Shown here: positions 26,405 to 36,202 of the stretch, in pieces
How positions within the stretch are numbered: position 1 is the first letter of the stretch
Layout of the letters: the number at the start of each line of letters is the position of its first letter
Assembly: GCF_019957155.1 (NCBI RefSeq)
Contig: NZ_JAIPME010000002.1
Span: 930,001 to 994,000, forward strand
Reading direction: 5' to 3'
DNA: 64,000 nt
DNA from: Anaerococcus murdochii
GTDB taxonomy: Bacteria > Bacillota > Clostridia > Tissierellales > Peptoniphilaceae
The notes under the pieces: model-generated
The model's input: only the letters and a program-made list of their open reading frames with translations
Told to the model about the DNA's origin: nothing
Database searches by the model: none
Made by a program: the position numbers and the translations under genes

Positions 26405-26441
26405 AAAAGGAGAGCTTTCGCTAGGCGAGAACTCTCCTTTT
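26405..26441 (-). terminator. Terminator after the FakA-like gene
   Basis: AAAAGGAGAG (26405-26414) pairs perfectly with CTCTCCTTTT (26432-26441). It ends the minus-strand gene 26459-26740 and insulates the citGC promoter. Confidence 0.85.
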
Positions 26442-26458
26442 CTAAGTTATTTTGTAAA

Positions 26459-26740
26459 TTATCCTTTAAGACCATCAGCTTGTCTTTGCATGTTTTCTAC
26501 GACTATGTCGTGGATGTCGCCTAGGCTTGCGGCGTATTCTAGGACTTCCCATGGTTTGTTGGAGTGGAAGTGGATTTTTATAAGGTCTTCATCTCCCACT
26601 GCAAGTAGGCTGTCGCCTTCTAGGTTGTCTGAAATGTAGTCGAAGATTTCGTCTTCGTCTAGGTCTTTGTCTGTCCTTGCGATTAGCATTTGGCAATCGA
26701 ATTGAAATTCAATTTTTTCGCCTGGTTTAAATTCGTGCAT
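26459..26740 (-). CDS. Stand-alone FakA/DAK2 C-terminal-like protein
   Basis: 93 residues. The whole protein corresponds to a short stretch near the C-terminus of fatty acid kinase FakA and related 'kinase to dihydroxyacetone kinase' proteins: EFQFDCQMLIA, then GDSLLAVGDEDLIKIHFHSN, then VVENMQRQ. No kinase (DAK2) domain precedes it. The function of the isolated domain is unknown; it may bind a partner or a lipid carrier. It has its own terminator and RBS (GAGGAG), so it is not a fragment left by decay. Confidence 0.8.
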   Translation of the reverse strand: MHEFKPGEKIEFQFDCQMLIARTDKDLDEDEIFDYISDNLEGDSLLAVGDEDLIKIHFHSNKPWEVLEYAASLGDIHDIVVENMQRQADGLKG

Positions 26741-26818
26741 TTTTAGTAACTCCTCTCTAAATTTTTTATATCATATATAATTTAATCATTTGATAAACAT
26801 TCTCAATTAAATTATACT

Positions 26819-27934
26819 CTAGTTTCTCCTAGTTAGGTTCTTTTTTAATTCTTCTTCTAAATTTCTGATTTCGGCTTGGGCTTTTTCTCGGTTTTTGGCA
26901 CCTTCGATTTGGATATTTCTTACTTCTTCGATGGTTGAAATTAGGGCTTCGTTGGTGTGTTTGATTGTTTCTACGTCAACTATGCCACGTTCTGTTGCCC
27001 TTGCGGTTTCGATTGTGTTTTGCTTTAGGGTGTCGGCGTTTTTCTTTAGTAGGTCATTTGTGAGGTCGGTGACCATTTGTTGGGTCCTTATGGCTTGGTC
27101 GGTGTGGTGCATGCCGAGGGCTAGGACCATTTGGTTTTTCCAAAGTGGGATGGTTGTGACAATGGTTGTCTGGATTTTTTCTGCCATAATTGAGTTTGAT
27201 GATTGGACCATCCTTATTTGTGGGGCCATCTGAATTGAGACCATCCTTGTTAGGTCTAAATCGTGGAGTTTTTTCTCAAAACGGTTGGCCTGGGCCTTTA
27301 GGTCGTTGACTTTTTGGGCATCGAGGGGAAGGTTTGATTCGGCTGCCGCCCTTTCTAGGGCTGGGAGGTCATTTTTGTACAAATCTTCAAGTTTCCTCTT
27401 GCCGGCCTCTATATACATGGAAATTTCCTTGTAATATTCCTCGTTTAAGTCGTACATCTGATCAAGCATGGAGATATCTTTCATGAGGGTTATTTGGTGA
27501 TTTTCCAGAGCTCTTGAGACTTCGTTGATGTTTTTTTCGGTAGACTGGTATTTGACTTTGAGATTGTCAATTTTCCTGCCGGCCTTTTTGAAAAAGCCAA
27601 GTGGGCCCTTAGATTCTTCCTCATCGTCCATGGTTTTGATGTCCATGACTACTGTGTCAAGGAGTTTGCCGATTTCGCCTAGGTCCTTATCTTTTACGGC
27701 ATCTAGGGTCTTCTCGGAGAAGGTTGAAATCTTCTTTTGGGCGCCCGAACCGTATTGAAGGATGATGTTGGTATTGTCTAGGTCGATTTTTTTGGAAAAT
27801 TCGTCTATCATCTTTTCCTCAGCTTCAGTAAAGACAATTTTATTTTCGATTTTTTCTGGCTCTGTTTTTAGGATTTGGTCGAGTTTTTCGTCGTTTTCTT
27901 CTATTCCGTCTAGTTTTAATTCGATATCACTCAT
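26819..27934 (-). CDS. TelA-like toxic anion resistance protein
   Basis: 371 residues, almost wholly helical with long coiled-coil segments. Matches the TelA family: FSEKTLDAVKDKDLGEIG, LPLDAQKVNDLKAQANRFEKK, MAPQIRMVQSSNSIMAEKI and TIPLWKNQMVLALGM. The family was first linked to tellurite resistance, but its general role is probably in envelope stress. Its start overlaps the end of the XpaC-like gene by 8 bases, the usual XpaC-TelA pair. Confidence 0.92.
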   Translation of the reverse strand: MSDIELKLDGIEENDEKLDQILKTEPEKIENKIVFTEAEEKMIDEFSKKIDLDNTNIILQYGSGAQKKISTFSEKTLDAVKDKDLGEIGKLLDTVVMDIKTMDDEEESKGPLGFFKKAGRKIDNLKVKYQSTEKNINEVSRALENHQITLMKDISMLDQMYDLNEEYYKEISMYIEAGKRKLEDLYKNDLPALERAAAESNLPLDAQKVNDLKAQANRFEKKLHDLDLTRMVSIQMAPQIRMVQSSNSIMAEKIQTTIVTTIPLWKNQMVLALGMHHTDQAIRTQQMVTDLTNDLLKKNADTLKQNTIETARATERGIVDVETIKHTNEALISTIEEVRNIQIEGAKNREKAQAEIRNLEEELKKNLTRRN

Positions 27935-29018
27935 GGTCTTTAAAATCTCCTTCTACTAGTCCTTCTTGTTTTAAAACAAGCCTAATGGTGTCAATATCAG
28001 TCTTTATGTCCATGGCCCTGTCAGAGATAAGGTCAACTTTGATCTTGTCAAAGGCCTCGGTAATGGTTTTAATTGACCCATCTATTTCCATCATAGATTT
28101 TAATATTTTAGGATTATTTGAGTCTATTTGCTCAAATTCCGAGTAAGACTCAACGAGTTTGGCTGCGGTTGGCATGTAAAAATCGTTGAATTTATTAAGG
28201 GCGATGGCTTTTTCTGGGTATTTGTCCAAAATATTTAGGATGTCCCTGATATTTTCAAAAAGTGGGGCCAGGTCCGCCTTAAAGCTAGGTGAAGAAATTT
28301 TCCTAGCTATTTCTTCCATGTCCCTTAGGGTAGAACCACAATTTGATAGAATGTCGGAAGCATTTTGGGAATCGAAGTCATCCGATTGTGCAATTTGTTC
28401 TTTTTCGTAGGAAGGAATTTTCCCTAGATTTTCCTTATAGAGCTTGAATGTTGGAATGTCAAGGATGAAAATCGAGTCATTTTCAACAATTCTTGCCTGT
28501 TTGAAATAGTTTTGTTTCATAAAATATAGCAAGTCCTTGATGGTTTCTTCCTCAGTTTGGGAAACTGCGCTGGCCAAATCTCTAATTGAGATAATGGTTG
28601 AATTTCCAAGCTCACGTCTGTATCTAGAGTAGTTTATGGCGAGCCTTTTGTAGTGGCTTGATAGCTTCCACATAAGGACTGGCGCTGCTACAGCACCTCC
28701 TAGACATAGGAGGCCGATCATTTTTGCTCCAAGGCCCCAATTTTCAATTGTGTCCATTCCTATGGCAAAAAGGGTCATACCTACAAAGATTGCCCCGATT
28801 TTTAAGAGGCTTGACTTGGATTTTTCTTTAGGTTTTTGTTCACAAATATCAGGATTTTTTGCTGCTGGTAAATTCTTATTATATCCCTTGGAAAAGCTTG
28901 AAACAGCGTAATTTACAGAATTTTTTATTGTTTGTCCAATGGATTCAAAATCTATGTCATCAAAGTCAAAATTGATATTAAAGTTATCTTTTTGACTATA
29001 CTTATCTTTTTTCTTCAT
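27927..29018 (-). CDS. XpaC-like membrane protein
   Basis: 363 residues. An N-terminal charged region, two adjacent hydrophobic segments (about residues 73-117, KIGAIFVGMTLFAIGM and MIGLLCLGGAVAAPVLMW), then a helical cytosolic part with SIRDLASAVSQTEEETIKDL, typical of the XpaC family ('5-bromo-4-chloroindolyl phosphate hydrolysis protein', a historical name). It is co-transcribed with the TelA-like gene. The pair probably works at the membrane; activity is not established. Confidence 0.88.
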   Translation of the reverse strand: MKKKDKYSQKDNFNINFDFDDIDFESIGQTIKNSVNYAVSSFSKGYNKNLPAAKNPDICEQKPKEKSKSSLLKIGAIFVGMTLFAIGMDTIENWGLGAKMIGLLCLGGAVAAPVLMWKLSSHYKRLAINYSRYRRELGNSTIISIRDLASAVSQTEEETIKDLLYFMKQNYFKQARIVENDSIFILDIPTFKLYKENLGKIPSYEKEQIAQSDDFDSQNASDILSNCGSTLRDMEEIARKISSPSFKADLAPLFENIRDILNILDKYPEKAIALNKFNDFYMPTAAKLVESYSEFEQIDSNNPKILKSMMEIDGSIKTITEAFDKIKVDLISDRAMDIKTDIDTIRLVLKQEGLVEGDFKDHE

Positions 29019-29132
29019 TTTATCTCCTTACAAAAGGTGATTTTCCTCTTGCTGATATTATACTATAGGATAAATATTTTTAAAATTCTTAAGACAAAAA
29101 TTAATTATCTTAAAATTTTGGTCAAAGATTCC

Positions 29133-31988
29133 TTATTTTAGGTCCTTAATTTCGTCAAAGAGGTCCTTATTCTTTTCAATATCAGACCTTGCCCCAAACA
29201 CAACCAGGTTATCAAGGTCCATGGCCTTGTCAAAAGAATCGCTTAAAGCCTTGATATCATCAAGACTTGCGGCCTTGATTTCAGCTAGGATGTCGTCTTC
29301 TTTTTTTGAAGAAGGAATCCTAAAGTAGGCGTAGTCGGCATCGCCCATTTGTTTTGGATTTCTAGGCCTTAAAATGGTACCCATAGAGGAAATTTTTTGG
29401 TTTTCAAAATCCCTATCGGTCATTTCAAGGTCTTTGGCTATTTGACCAATCTTGTTGAAAGAGTCAATAGTTGAAGAAATATTTGGGTCCCTGTAGGAAT
29501 AGGTCGCAAGAAGCATGGACCTTGAAACAAACATGCCTGCACCGTAGGCACCGCCCTGGGCCCTGATTAGGGAGTAGAGGTATGGGTTTGACATGATTGA
29601 TCCTGCAAGAAGGAATTTGCCGTCATAGCCACCTTCAAAATCATAGAAATTAGCTGATTTTGCGACGTAGTTGACATTTGCGTCGGTTGCTATAGCTTCT
29701 TTTTTGGCCCTAGCTTCAAATTCGATTTCGACATCTGCTTCTCTCCTGCCAAGGTCTGCAAAAGCCTCATTTATTCCGCCTTTCATAAGGTCATAGCCGT
29801 CTTTTTCGCTTGTAATATTTATAGAAAGGTCTTTTGTAAATATCCTCTTATAAACATTTTCCAGCCTCTCTTGAAGTTTGCCAAAGTCATTTTCTGCTAA
29901 AGCTATGTTTTCCTTGATAAAGTCGTAATAGGCGATTCCTGTCAAGTTTTCCTGGAGGTAGGCGTGCTTATCGATGTGGGCGTTGGCCCTGTTTATGGCT
30001 ATCATATGGCCAATGTCGTACATTTTTGACTCAAAAACAGCCTTTCTAATCCTCAAAAGTTCAAGAATCCTAGCCTGGTTTGCAAAAAGGGAATTTTTTG
30101 TGAAATCTTTTACGATGTCAGCGGCTTGTTTTGTGTAGGTAGGCAGGGTCTTGAAAGAAACCTTGAAGGTCCTGTCAATCTCTTCTGCACCTTTTTTGAA
30201 ATTCATGATTGAGAAATTCAAAGACCCAAGTTTTTGCCAAATGAGGTCGTCGATTTCTGTATATTTCATAGTTTTGGTGTCAATTGATCCTAAAAGTTCG
30301 CCTATGATTTGGGCATATTTGAAGTCCTCAAGATTTAGGTGGTTTAGGTTAAAATACATATCTGTGTAGATTAATCCAGCTGTGGAAAGGTCGTTATAGA
30401 CATATTCAAAAGTATCGGTTTCAACCTCTCTTGGGACCTCTCTAGTTTTTGTAGGTACGTCTTTTATGTCGAGTTTTGGAATGGTCGCCTTTTCTTCCTC
30501 TGTATCCTCGCGGTCCTGGTAGGTCTTGAGCTTTTCCAAATCTTCCTTAATTTCGCTAAGCTTTTCTGGAGTCATTTCTTCATTGACCTTATCTAGGTAA
30601 GCCTTGAAATCTTCATCTTGATTTTTGTTATAATCGACCGAAGGCCTTGCAATATGAATGAGCTTAGTAGGATTATCTAGGTAAAATTCCTTGATAAAGT
30701 CCTCGTAATAAGTTGTGTCGATTAGAGCCTTAAGTTCTTTTAAATAGTCAACCAGCCTAAAGACTTCGAAAGGATCGGCGTCAAAGGACATGGATAGGTA
30801 GTAATTTAGGCCGGAATTTACAGAATTTAGGTTTTCCCTTTGGCCAAAGTCAAAGAGGGAAAAGGCTGATTTGAGGGCTTCCTTGTTAATTCCCTGGCTA
30901 GCTCTTTTTAGTCCACTTTCAATTATTTCCACAAAGTCATTGACCTTGGCAGCATCAGTTTTTTGGGCTTGGATAATAAGGGCTGACCTGTTGCCATAAG
31001 CGTTTCTTGCGTAAAAATATTCTGGAGATAAGATTTCTTGAATCTCATTCCTAATCTTTGATGAATCCATATTGAAAAGGGCATTTACAAGAATGGCCGC
31101 AGTTAGAGTTTCCTTGACATCAAGGGCAGAGTGGGTCAACATGGCGTAGGTCAAATAATCTTGGCCAGGCTTTTCCTCACTTGCTGGATAGGTGGACTCT
31201 ATTGGTTGTTCATAGAAATTTTCCTTAACTTCTATGGCAAGGTCCATGGATTTAGCCTCATATTTTGATAAATATTCCTCGTCAAGCCTTGTCAAATATG
31301 GATCTATGTCATCTATATTGCCATAAAAATAAATATAGGCGTTTGATGGGTGGTAGTGGTCAGCGTAGAATTTTTGGAATTCTTCAAAGGTCAAATCCTT
31401 GATAAAACGAGGATCACCGCCAGATTCGTACTGGTAAGGGGAATTTTTGTAGAGATAGGAATTTATATCATTATCTATGATAGATTCTGGATCTGATAGG
31501 GCACCTTTCATCTCGTTATAAACCACGCCTGAAACCCCAACAACTTGGTCGCCTTCGATGTCGTAATGCCAACCTTCTTGGTCTAAGATTTGCTTTTTAT
31601 TAATAACAAGGGGCGCAAAAACTGCGTCAGTATAGACGTCAACTAGGTTTCTAAAATCCTTGTCATTTTCACTTGAAACAGGAAAAACTGTCTTGTCTGG
31701 ATAGGTCATGGCATTCAAAAAAGTTTGCAAAGATGAAGAATCCATGGCCATGAAAGGGTCCTTGGTCGGATATTTTTTTGAACCATTAAGGACAGAATGC
31801 TCCATAATGTGGGCCATGCCCTTAGAATTTGTTGGTGGGGTTTTAAAACCAATGGCAAAGGTCTTGTTGGTGTCATCTTTTTTGGCAAAAACGACCTTGG
31901 CGCCGGTCTTTATATGCTTATAATGGAAAGCCTCAATGCCTATAGCAGGGAAATTTTCACTTTTAATTAATTCGTAATTTTTGTTCAT
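29133..31988 (-). CDS. M16C family zinc metallopeptidase (PreP-like)
   Basis: 951 residues, the length of one-chain M16C enzymes. The inverted zinc motif is complete: HIMEH at 60-64, with a downstream Glu in YNEMKGALSDPESII. The C-terminal half carries QGGAYGAGMF, the conserved substrate-cleft motif of the second lobe. These enzymes degrade short peptides inside a closed chamber. There is no signal peptide, so it should be cytosolic. Monocistronic, facing away from the glycyl radical enzyme gene. Confidence 0.92.
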   Translation of the reverse strand: MNKNYELIKSENFPAIGIEAFHYKHIKTGAKVVFAKKDDTNKTFAIGFKTPPTNSKGMAHIMEHSVLNGSKKYPTKDPFMAMDSSSLQTFLNAMTYPDKTVFPVSSENDKDFRNLVDVYTDAVFAPLVINKKQILDQEGWHYDIEGDQVVGVSGVVYNEMKGALSDPESIIDNDINSYLYKNSPYQYESGGDPRFIKDLTFEEFQKFYADHYHPSNAYIYFYGNIDDIDPYLTRLDEEYLSKYEAKSMDLAIEVKENFYEQPIESTYPASEEKPGQDYLTYAMLTHSALDVKETLTAAILVNALFNMDSSKIRNEIQEILSPEYFYARNAYGNRSALIIQAQKTDAAKVNDFVEIIESGLKRASQGINKEALKSAFSLFDFGQRENLNSVNSGLNYYLSMSFDADPFEVFRLVDYLKELKALIDTTYYEDFIKEFYLDNPTKLIHIARPSVDYNKNQDEDFKAYLDKVNEEMTPEKLSEIKEDLEKLKTYQDREDTEEEKATIPKLDIKDVPTKTREVPREVETDTFEYVYNDLSTAGLIYTDMYFNLNHLNLEDFKYAQIIGELLGSIDTKTMKYTEIDDLIWQKLGSLNFSIMNFKKGAEEIDRTFKVSFKTLPTYTKQAADIVKDFTKNSLFANQARILELLRIRKAVFESKMYDIGHMIAINRANAHIDKHAYLQENLTGIAYYDFIKENIALAENDFGKLQERLENVYKRIFTKDLSINITSEKDGYDLMKGGINEAFADLGRREADVEIEFEARAKKEAIATDANVNYVAKSANFYDFEGGYDGKFLLAGSIMSNPYLYSLIRAQGGAYGAGMFVSRSMLLATYSYRDPNISSTIDSFNKIGQIAKDLEMTDRDFENQKISSMGTILRPRNPKQMGDADYAYFRIPSSKKEDDILAEIKAASLDDIKALSDSFDKAMDLDNLVVFGARSDIEKNKDLFDEIKDLK

Positions 31989-32055
31989 AAATCATCCTTT
32001 ACTAATATTGTTCTCATTAGGACTATACCATTCTTGGAGTTACTTAAAATAATAT

Positions 32056-32117
32056 TTGACAAAGATAAAAACTGAAGTAAGATTACATTAGAAATATGAA
32101 TTAGTTTCGAACGAAAG
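32056..32117 (+). promoter_or_regulatory. Promoter and putative operator of glycyl radical enzyme
   Basis: TTGACA (32056-32061), a 16-base spacer and TAAGAT (32078-32083). Twenty bases further, AGTTTCGAACGAAAG (32103-32117) forms a TTTCG-AA-CGAAA dyad just after the expected transcription start. A repressor bound there would block initiation. The DeoR-family regulator at 35459-36202 is the obvious candidate (inference). Confidence 0.6.
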
Positions 32118-32151
32118 AAAATATGAAAAACTAAAATAGAAAGGGAAAAAT

Positions 32152-34575
32152 ATGACTCAGTCAACATACGGAAGTAATTATTTTGGAGCTTTAACTCCAA
32201 GGATGCAAGAATTAAGGGATGAGCTTTTAGACAAGACCCCAGAAATTTGTGTAGAAAGAGCGAAAATTGTAACAAAATCTTATAAGGAAAACCAAAACAA
32301 ACCTCTTCACATCAAAAGAGCCTTGATGCTTAAGGATATTTTAGAAAATATGTCAATCTATATCGAAGATTGCGGCTTAATTGCAGGTAACCAAGCTTCT
32401 TCAAATAGGGCTGCGCCAATTTTTCCAGAATATGCAATGGGATGGGTAATTGACGAGCTAGACGACCTTGAAAAACGTGACGGAGACGTCTTTACAATTA
32501 CCGAAGAAAATAAGGAAAAATTAAGGGCCATATATCCTTATTGGGAAAATAACACCATTTACGATAAGGGTAAGCCATATATGCCTGACCAGGCACAAAA
32601 ATATGCGGACCTTGGCATAATTTCATTTTTAGGAAAGGTAACCAGTGGTGACGGCCATTTTGCGGCTGACTACACCAACATGTTAAAAGTTGGCCTAAAG
32701 GACTATAAGAAAAGGGCAGAGGAAAAATTAAGAAATCTTGACCTTTCAGATTATAAAAACATCAAAAAAACCTACTTCTACAAGGCTTGTATCATAGTAA
32801 TTGACGCAGTTAGGGACTTTGCCCTCAGGTATGCAGTCCTTGCGGAAGAAAAGGCAAGAGAAACTACAGATGCCAAAAGAAAAGAAGAACTACTTGAAAT
32901 TGGCCAGATGTTAAGAAGGGTTCCTTTTGAACCAGCTAAGACCTTCAAAGAAGCAGTTCAAGCCATTTGGTTAGGTCACCTTATCTTACAAATCGAATCC
33001 AATGGTCACTCAGTTTCTTATGGTAGAGTTGACCAATACCTTGATCCTTTCCTAAGGCAAGATTTAGCTTGCGGTAGGATTACAGAGGATCAGGCGAGCG
33101 AAGTCCTAGTCAATCTTTGGTTAAAAACCTATACTATAAATAAGGTAAGACCTTGGGGCCATACAGTGTTTTCTGCAGGAAGCCCACTTTACCAAAACGT
33201 GACCATAGGCGGTCAAACTAAGGATAAAAAAGATGCCACAAATAAGACATCTTGGCTAATCCTTAAGACAATCGCCCAATGCCATCTCCCACAACCTAAC
33301 CTCACAGTTAGATACCACAAAAATCTACCAGACGACTTCATGAAGGAATGTTTAGAAGTAATCAGATGTGGTTTTGGTATGCCAGCCTTTAACTCAGATG
33401 AGGTAATCATCCCATCTTTTATAGAAAAGGGTGTAAAAGAAGAAGACGCCTACAACTATTGTGCGGTAGGTTGTGTAGAAACAGCTGTTCCAGGCAAGTG
33501 GGGCTATAGATGTACCGGTATGAGCTTCTTAAACTTTACCAAGGGAATCCTAATAGCCATGAACGGCGGCAAGGACCCAGCTACAGGTACTTTATTAATA
33601 GAAAATGTCAAAGAATTTAAAGATTTGGATAATTTTGAAGACTTTATGGAATCTTGGGATAAGACCATTAGGGAAATGGCTAGGCAAACAGTAGTAGTAG
33701 ACTCAGTTTGCGATACAATCCAAGAAGAAAACACAGCCGACATCTTGGCAAGCGTATTAACAGACGATTGTATAGAAAGAGGACTCACCATGAAGGAAGG
33801 TGGAGCAGTTTATGACTTTATCTCAGGTCTTCAGGTAGGAATTGCAAATACAGCCGACTCACTAGCAGCCATCAAGAAAACCGTTTTTGAAGATAAGACA
33901 GTAGGCAAGGAAGAACTCTGGGATGCCCTAATGGATAATTTTGAAAGTCCAAGAGGCAAGGAAATCAGAGAGCTTTTAATAGCCTCTCCAAAATATGGCA
34001 ATGACGATGATTACGTTGATATGCTAGGAACAAGGGCCTACAATTCCTATATTGATGAGATTAAAAAGGCTAAAAATACAAGATACGGCAGGGGACCAAT
34101 CGGTGGTTGCTACTATGCTGGCACCTCTTCAATTTCAGCCAACGTCCCACAAGGTGCAGGCACACTCGCCACACCAGACGGTAGAAAAAAGGGCGAAGCC
34201 CTAGCAGAAGGATGTTCACCAAGCCATGGATCAGACTTAAATGGCCCAACAGCAGTATTAAAATCAGTAGCCAAACTCCCAACCAGGGATATCACAGGTG
34301 GAGTTTTATTAAACCAAAAAGTAACTCCAACCATGATAGATAAGCCAGGCAACAAGGATAAACTAATAAGCCTAACTAGAGCCTTCTTCGACGGTCTTGA
34401 AGGCTACCACATCCAATATAACGTAGTAGACAGGGCAACACTAATAGACGCTCAAATCCACCCAGAAAAACACAAAAATCTAATTGTAAGGGTAGCAGGA
34501 TATTCAGCCTTCTTCAACGTCTTATCAAAAGATACCCAGGATGATATAATAGCAAGGACTGAACAAAGTCTTTAA
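32152..34575 (+). CDS. Glycyl radical enzyme (PflD/YbiW/dehydratase type)
   Basis: 807 residues. Has the two hallmarks of glycyl radical enzymes: an active-site Cys in NYCAVGCVETAVPG (Cys441, with Glu443 two residues on) and the C-terminal radical loop RVAGYSAFF (Gly783). The Cys-x-Glu arrangement is that of eliminating or dehydrating members and differs from the Cys-Cys of pyruvate formate-lyase, so it should not be called Pfl. The neighbouring aldolase and PTS genes match the setting of E. coli PflD and YbiW, which open 1,5-anhydrohexitol 6-phosphates. The substrate is inferred. It needs the activase at 40674-41564. Confidence 0.93.
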   Translation: MTQSTYGSNYFGALTPRMQELRDELLDKTPEICVERAKIVTKSYKENQNKPLHIKRALMLKDILENMSIYIEDCGLIAGNQASSNRAAPIFPEYAMGWVIDELDDLEKRDGDVFTITEENKEKLRAIYPYWENNTIYDKGKPYMPDQAQKYADLGIISFLGKVTSGDGHFAADYTNMLKVGLKDYKKRAEEKLRNLDLSDYKNIKKTYFYKACIIVIDAVRDFALRYAVLAEEKARETTDAKRKEELLEIGQMLRRVPFEPAKTFKEAVQAIWLGHLILQIESNGHSVSYGRVDQYLDPFLRQDLACGRITEDQASEVLVNLWLKTYTINKVRPWGHTVFSAGSPLYQNVTIGGQTKDKKDATNKTSWLILKTIAQCHLPQPNLTVRYHKNLPDDFMKECLEVIRCGFGMPAFNSDEVIIPSFIEKGVKEEDAYNYCAVGCVETAVPGKWGYRCTGMSFLNFTKGILIAMNGGKDPATGTLLIENVKEFKDLDNFEDFMESWDKTIREMARQTVVVDSVCDTIQEENTADILASVLTDDCIERGLTMKEGGAVYDFISGLQVGIANTADSLAAIKKTVFEDKTVGKEELWDALMDNFESPRGKEIRELLIASPKYGNDDDYVDMLGTRAYNSYIDEIKKAKNTRYGRGPIGGCYYAGTSSISANVPQGAGTLATPDGRKKGEALAEGCSPSHGSDLNGPTAVLKSVAKLPTRDITGGVLLNQKVTPTMIDKPGNKDKLISLTRAFFDGLEGYHIQYNVVDRATLIDAQIHPEKHKNLIVRVAGYSAFFNVLSKDTQDDIIARTEQSL

Positions 34576-34746
34576 AGATAAGTAAAGTCATACTAAGAAA
34601 ATCCGACCTAGGACTTGGCAAAAGTTTTATAAGCAAAGAGCCTAGGTGAAATTAAGCTGAAATTTAATAAAAAAAGAATACAATAAAGATAAAGAAACTT
34701 ATTTACAAATGATAACTCATAACGGATGAGGGAGAGAGAAAAAATT

Positions 34747-35427
34747 ATGAAACTACTAATCGACTACGCAGACCTAGATTCTATCAAGGAATTGATAGCC
34801 TTATTCCCAATTGACGGGGTTACAACAAACCCTACTATCCTCGCTAAGGCAGGGGAAAATCCTAAAGATAGACTTGTTAAAATTAGAGAATTAATCGGCC
34901 CAGATATGGACCTACATTGCCAAGTTGTGGCATCAAAAAAAGAAGAAATGGTGGACCAAGCAAGAAAACTTGTAGCCTTACTTGGGGAAAATACCTATAT
35001 AAAAGTTCCATCTTCTGGAGAAGGCTTCAAGGCCATGGAGGAACTCACCAAGGAAGGGATAAAGATAACAGCCACAGGCATCTACACCCCTCTCCAAGCC
35101 TTCTTAGCCGCCAAGGCAGGAGCTAAATACCTAGCTCCTTATGTAAATAGGATTGATAACCTAGGCTATGACGGCCTTGGTGTGACAAGAAAGATTCAAA
35201 ACATCCTAGAAGCTAACGATTTTGACGCACAAATCCTAGCCGCATCCTTTAAAAATTCTAACCAGGTCCTTGACCTTGTGGAAAGAGGAGTAGGTGCCCT
35301 AACTTTAGGCCCAGATGTCTTTAAGGGTCTGGTAAATGACAAAAACGTTGATTTTGCAATCAAAACCTTCGAAGAAGACTTTGAAAGTATTTTAGAAGAA
35401 GGCCAAACCTTCTCAGATATACTATAA
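34747..35427 (+). CDS. Fructose-6-phosphate aldolase-type transaldolase
   Basis: 226 residues from the second ATG; the frame opens at 34726, but known proteins begin like MKLLIDYADLD. Seen: FPIDGVTTNPTILAK, the Schiff-base Lys86 in YIKVPSSGEG, TATGIYTPLQAF and YLAPYVNRIDN. These are features of the FsaA/FsaB/TalC subgroup. FSA enzymes cleave fructose 6-phosphate or 1-deoxyfructose 6-phosphate to glyceraldehyde 3-phosphate plus dihydroxyacetone or hydroxyacetone. It follows the glycyl radical enzyme gene in the same direction. Confidence 0.92.
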   Translation: MKLLIDYADLDSIKELIALFPIDGVTTNPTILAKAGENPKDRLVKIRELIGPDMDLHCQVVASKKEEMVDQARKLVALLGENTYIKVPSSGEGFKAMEELTKEGIKITATGIYTPLQAFLAAKAGAKYLAPYVNRIDNLGYDGLGVTRKIQNILEANDFDAQILAASFKNSNQVLDLVERGVGALTLGPDVFKGLVNDKNVDFAIKTFEEDFESILEEGQTFSDIL

Positions 35428-35430
35428 AGA

Positions 35431-35460
35431 AAAAAATCGTCCAAATTGGGCGATTTTTTT
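35431..35460. terminator. Bidirectional terminator
   Basis: AAAAAATCGTCC (35431-35442) with GGGCGATTTTTTT, between the convergent aldolase and DeoR genes. A-run on one side and T-run on the other serve both. Confidence 0.85.
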
Positions 35461-36202
35461 ATGATAAGATTAGTTTGATGCCAGAATTCTTCAAGCGGTC
35501 CTTAGTTTTTTTCTTGATATTTTTATCAGTTACAACCTTATTAACGGCAACTCCGAGACCTAGGTTGCCCTCCAATTCAAACTTATGGCTTTCTGTAAGG
35601 ACGACAACTTGTTTGGCCCTTGAAGCCATATGTCTAACAGCCTCACCCCTGAAAGGATCCTTATTTGAAAAACCCCATTCGCAGGAATAACCATCTGCAC
35701 CTATAAAAAGCTTATCAACCTTGTAATGTTTAACCGACTCAGCAAGGACAGGTCCCACCAAAACCTGGCTTTTAGTTTGGTAGATACCACCCAGGACAAT
35801 AATTTGAGCCCCAGTTTCACTTATATAATCAGCAATGAATACAGAATTTGTTATTATAGTAATATTTTTCTTAGTCTCAGCGAGTTTTTTTGCGAAAATC
35901 GCACAACAAGACCCAGACTCAATCATAACCGTTTCGTTATCTGCCACAAGCTCACAAGCCTTGTCAGCTATTTGGGTCTTCTCCATAAAGTGAAAAGATA
36001 ATTTTCTAGAAATTGAATCGTCATCAGCCAACTCTGCATAATTGTGGGTCCTAACTATAAGGCCAGCCTCATCAAGCTCAGTCAAATCCTTCCTTATAGT
36101 AACTGCAGACACCTCAAAGATGTCAGAAAGGTCGTTTACAGAAACTTTTTTTCTTTTATTAATTTCTTCGACAAGCTTAGCCTGCCTTTGACTTTTATTC
36201 AT
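35459..36202 (-). CDS. DeoR/GlpR family transcriptional regulator
   Basis: 247 residues. N-terminal winged helix (KLVEEINKRKKVSVNDLSDI, then SAVTIRKDLTELDEAGL) and a C-terminal sugar-phosphate-sensing DeoRC domain with VMIESGSCCAIFAKKL, IITNSVFIADYIS and KLFIGADGYS. Members usually repress sugar operons and are released by phosphorylated sugars. It lies between the aldolase and the first PTS operon and is divergent from the latter. It likely controls both through the TTTCG-type sites. Confidence 0.92.
   Translation of the reverse strand: MNKSQRQAKLVEEINKRKKVSVNDLSDIFEVSAVTIRKDLTELDEAGLIVRTHNYAELADDDSISRKLSFHFMEKTQIADKACELVADNETVMIESGSCCAIFAKKLAETKKNITIITNSVFIADYISETGAQIIVLGGIYQTKSQVLVGPVLAESVKHYKVDKLFIGADGYSCEWGFSNKDPFRGEAVRHMASRAKQVVVLTESHKFELEGNLGLGVAVNKVVTDKNIKKKTKDRLKNSGIKLILS

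Noticed and set aside
26248..26475. 75-codon minus-strand frame between the FakA-like gene and citG
   Set aside because: It covers a perfect terminator hairpin and the citG promoter, has no RBS, and shows no protein-like conservation pattern.
32152..34575. Pyruvate formate-lyase
   Set aside because: The active site has Cys-Val-Glu in place of the adjacent Cys pair of pyruvate formate-lyase, and the neighbours are sugar genes.
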